64,000 bases of DNA from Maritimibacter sp. Lineage in GTDB: Bacteria; Pseudomonadota; Alphaproteobacteria; Rhodobacterales; Rhodobacteraceae. The stretch is taken from assembly GCA_017792445.1 (NCBI GenBank), contig CP051232.1, forward strand, positions 3,198,001 to 3,262,000, read 5' to 3'. Under the pieces are notes generated by a model. It worked only from the letters and a program-made list of their open reading frames with translations, ran no database searches and had not been told where the DNA came from. The position numbers and the translations under genes were made by a program. Position 1 is the stretch's first letter; each line of letters starts with the position of its first letter. Shown here in pieces: positions 63,067 through 64,000 of the stretch.

Positions 63067-64000
63067 TCAGGCCGCCCGGTACCGCAGGGCCAGCAGCCGC
63101 AGGTCAAGCCGCTCCAGCGCCTCGCGCCGCTTCAGGATGGGGCGGGCGGTGGGGCCGTAGACCTCGGTCACCGGCGCGGTCCCCAGACGCGGGATAAGGC
63201 AGGCCAGCTGCAACCGCGCGATGGGCGGGTACATCTTCAGCGCCTCGTCACCCGGATAGAAACTTTCCGTCGCACAGCCGTTCGCCAGAACCAGCTCGTG
63301 CCGGGCGAACAGGATGTGGTGATACACCACATCGCGGCGGCCATGGGCGACGCGGACCGGGCCGGGAGCTTCGGCAAGGAACTTGGCGCGCACCAGAACC
63401 GGCTCGTCGAAGCCGTGCCGCTCGTCCAGCGCCATCGCGTGCTGCGGCGACACGATCAGCGGAGCGTAGTTGCCCAGAAGCCCCTCGGGAATGCGGACGG
63501 GACGGTTCTGCGGTTCCGCCGCCAGCGTGGCCGCGTCCATCTTGCGGGCGCCGCGCCACAGGATCGGCTGAGCGCCGTGCTTCAGGGTTGTGACCATGTC
63601 GCCGACCCGCAGGTTCTGCACCGGCACATCGCCGCGCGGCGTACGGATCAGCGTGCCCTCGCAAAAGCAGGGCACACCGGCAGAGGCCAGCGCCTGCGCG
63701 CCGGAGATTTCTGACGGGGCGACCCCCATAAGGGTGATGCTTTCGCCGCCCGGGAAGCTGAGCACCGCGTTGCCGCTGCCGTCGTCGGTCACGGTGACGT
63801 CCCAGGCGTTGACCGGATTGCCGTCAAGGTCGGTCAGGTTCCCAAGGTCGATCTGGTCGTTGAAGATCCCGTCGCCGTCGTCGTCACCGGTATCGAAATC
63901 GGTGATCACGTCGGCGCCGCCGCCGCCCTGCAGCACGAACAGGTCCGACCCTTCGCCACCGGTCAGCGTGTCCGAGCCTTCGCCGCCGATCAGGGTGTCG
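63067..64000 (-). CDS. RTX-Hint protein (N-terminus beyond right edge)
   Basis: Partial, at least 310 codons; its 5' end lies outside. The visible N-terminal part is RTX calcium-binding repeats (GGEGSDTLTGGEGSDLFVLQ and on), then DFDTGDDDGDGIFNDQIDLG, and a Hint_2 domain opening PCFCEGTLIRTPRGDVPVQN with Cys-Phe-Cys. Ends RLGTAPVTEVYGPTARPIL and an Arg/Leu-rich tail. Fourth Hint protein in the window; probably secreted by a type I system. Confidence 0.85.
   Translation of the reverse strand, partial: DTLIGGEGSDTLTGGEGSDLFVLQGGGGADVITDFDTGDDDGDGIFNDQIDLGNLTDLDGNPVNAWDVTVTDDGSGNAVLSFPGGESITLMGVAPSEISGAQALASAGVPCFCEGTLIRTPRGDVPVQNLRVGDMVTTLKHGAQPILWRGARKMDAATLAAEPQNRPVRIPEGLLGNYAPLIVSPQHAMALDERHGFDEPVLVRAKFLAEAPGPVRVAHGRRDVVYHHILFARHELVLANGCATESFYPGDEALKMYPPIARLQLACLIPRLGTAPVTEVYGPTARPILKRREALERLDLRLLALRYRAA

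Overview
The window looks like chromosomal DNA of a marine-type Rhodobacterales bacterium (Rhodobacteraceae/Roseobacteraceae). This rests on the very high GC content, the mosaic 14-subunit complex I operon with interspersed accessory genes, the order nuoN-birA-coaX-rnj, an NDUFS6-type zinc-finger protein, Hint-domain exoproteins and a CtrA-like site. I see no rRNA, tRNA, prophage, insertion sequence or CRISPR. All functions are read from sequence motifs by eye; no database search was possible.

Layout. 1-5.4 kb: nhaA (cut by the left edge) behind a pseudoknotted leader RNA, an ArsP-type permease with an ArsR regulator and its palindrome, a flavoprotein, a UDG-superfamily protein and an SseB-like protein. 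5.4-16.5 kb: housekeeping and accessory genes (cupin, Pit phosphate transporter, Nudix, small RHH protein, divergent sulfotransferase/GT14-type glycosyltransferase pair, HIT protein, membrane proteins, NDUFS6-like zinc finger, YjhX, hemolysin III, DegT aminotransferase, SH3 protein). This stretch is bracketed by two arrays of a 49-bp GC-rich repeat that share a 61-bp identical core in inverted orientation. 16.6-21.7 kb: isovaleryl-CoA dehydrogenase, LprI-like protein, EcsC protein, a degenerate nuclease-like protein, nitronate monooxygenase and a GST.

21.9-45.1 kb: the nuo operon, nuoA to nuoN, all on the plus strand and mostly overlapping or tightly spaced, continuing into birA, coaX and rnj. 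About ten non-canonical genes sit between the subunit genes: an internally duplicated periplasmic protein, a membrane-anchored H3TH-domain protein whose C-terminal domain is also fused to NuoE, two lipoproteins, DUF5333/DUF5337-like proteins, an AhpD-like protein and several tiny ORFs. They are the least understood part of the window.

45.1-51.7 kb: OsmC, a PilZ-like protein, a RhlE-type DEAD helicase with a structured leader, small lipoproteins and membrane proteins, a ligand-less PCuAC-like protein with a partner, and RF3. 51.9-56.6 kb and the right edge: four Hint-domain proteins, one a protease-RTX-Hint fusion and one cut by the right edge. 56.9-63 kb: an SDR lacking its catalytic Tyr/Lys, a lone ABC ATPase, a WYL regulator with a palindrome, tatABC with a DUF815 ATPase, and an exported protein.
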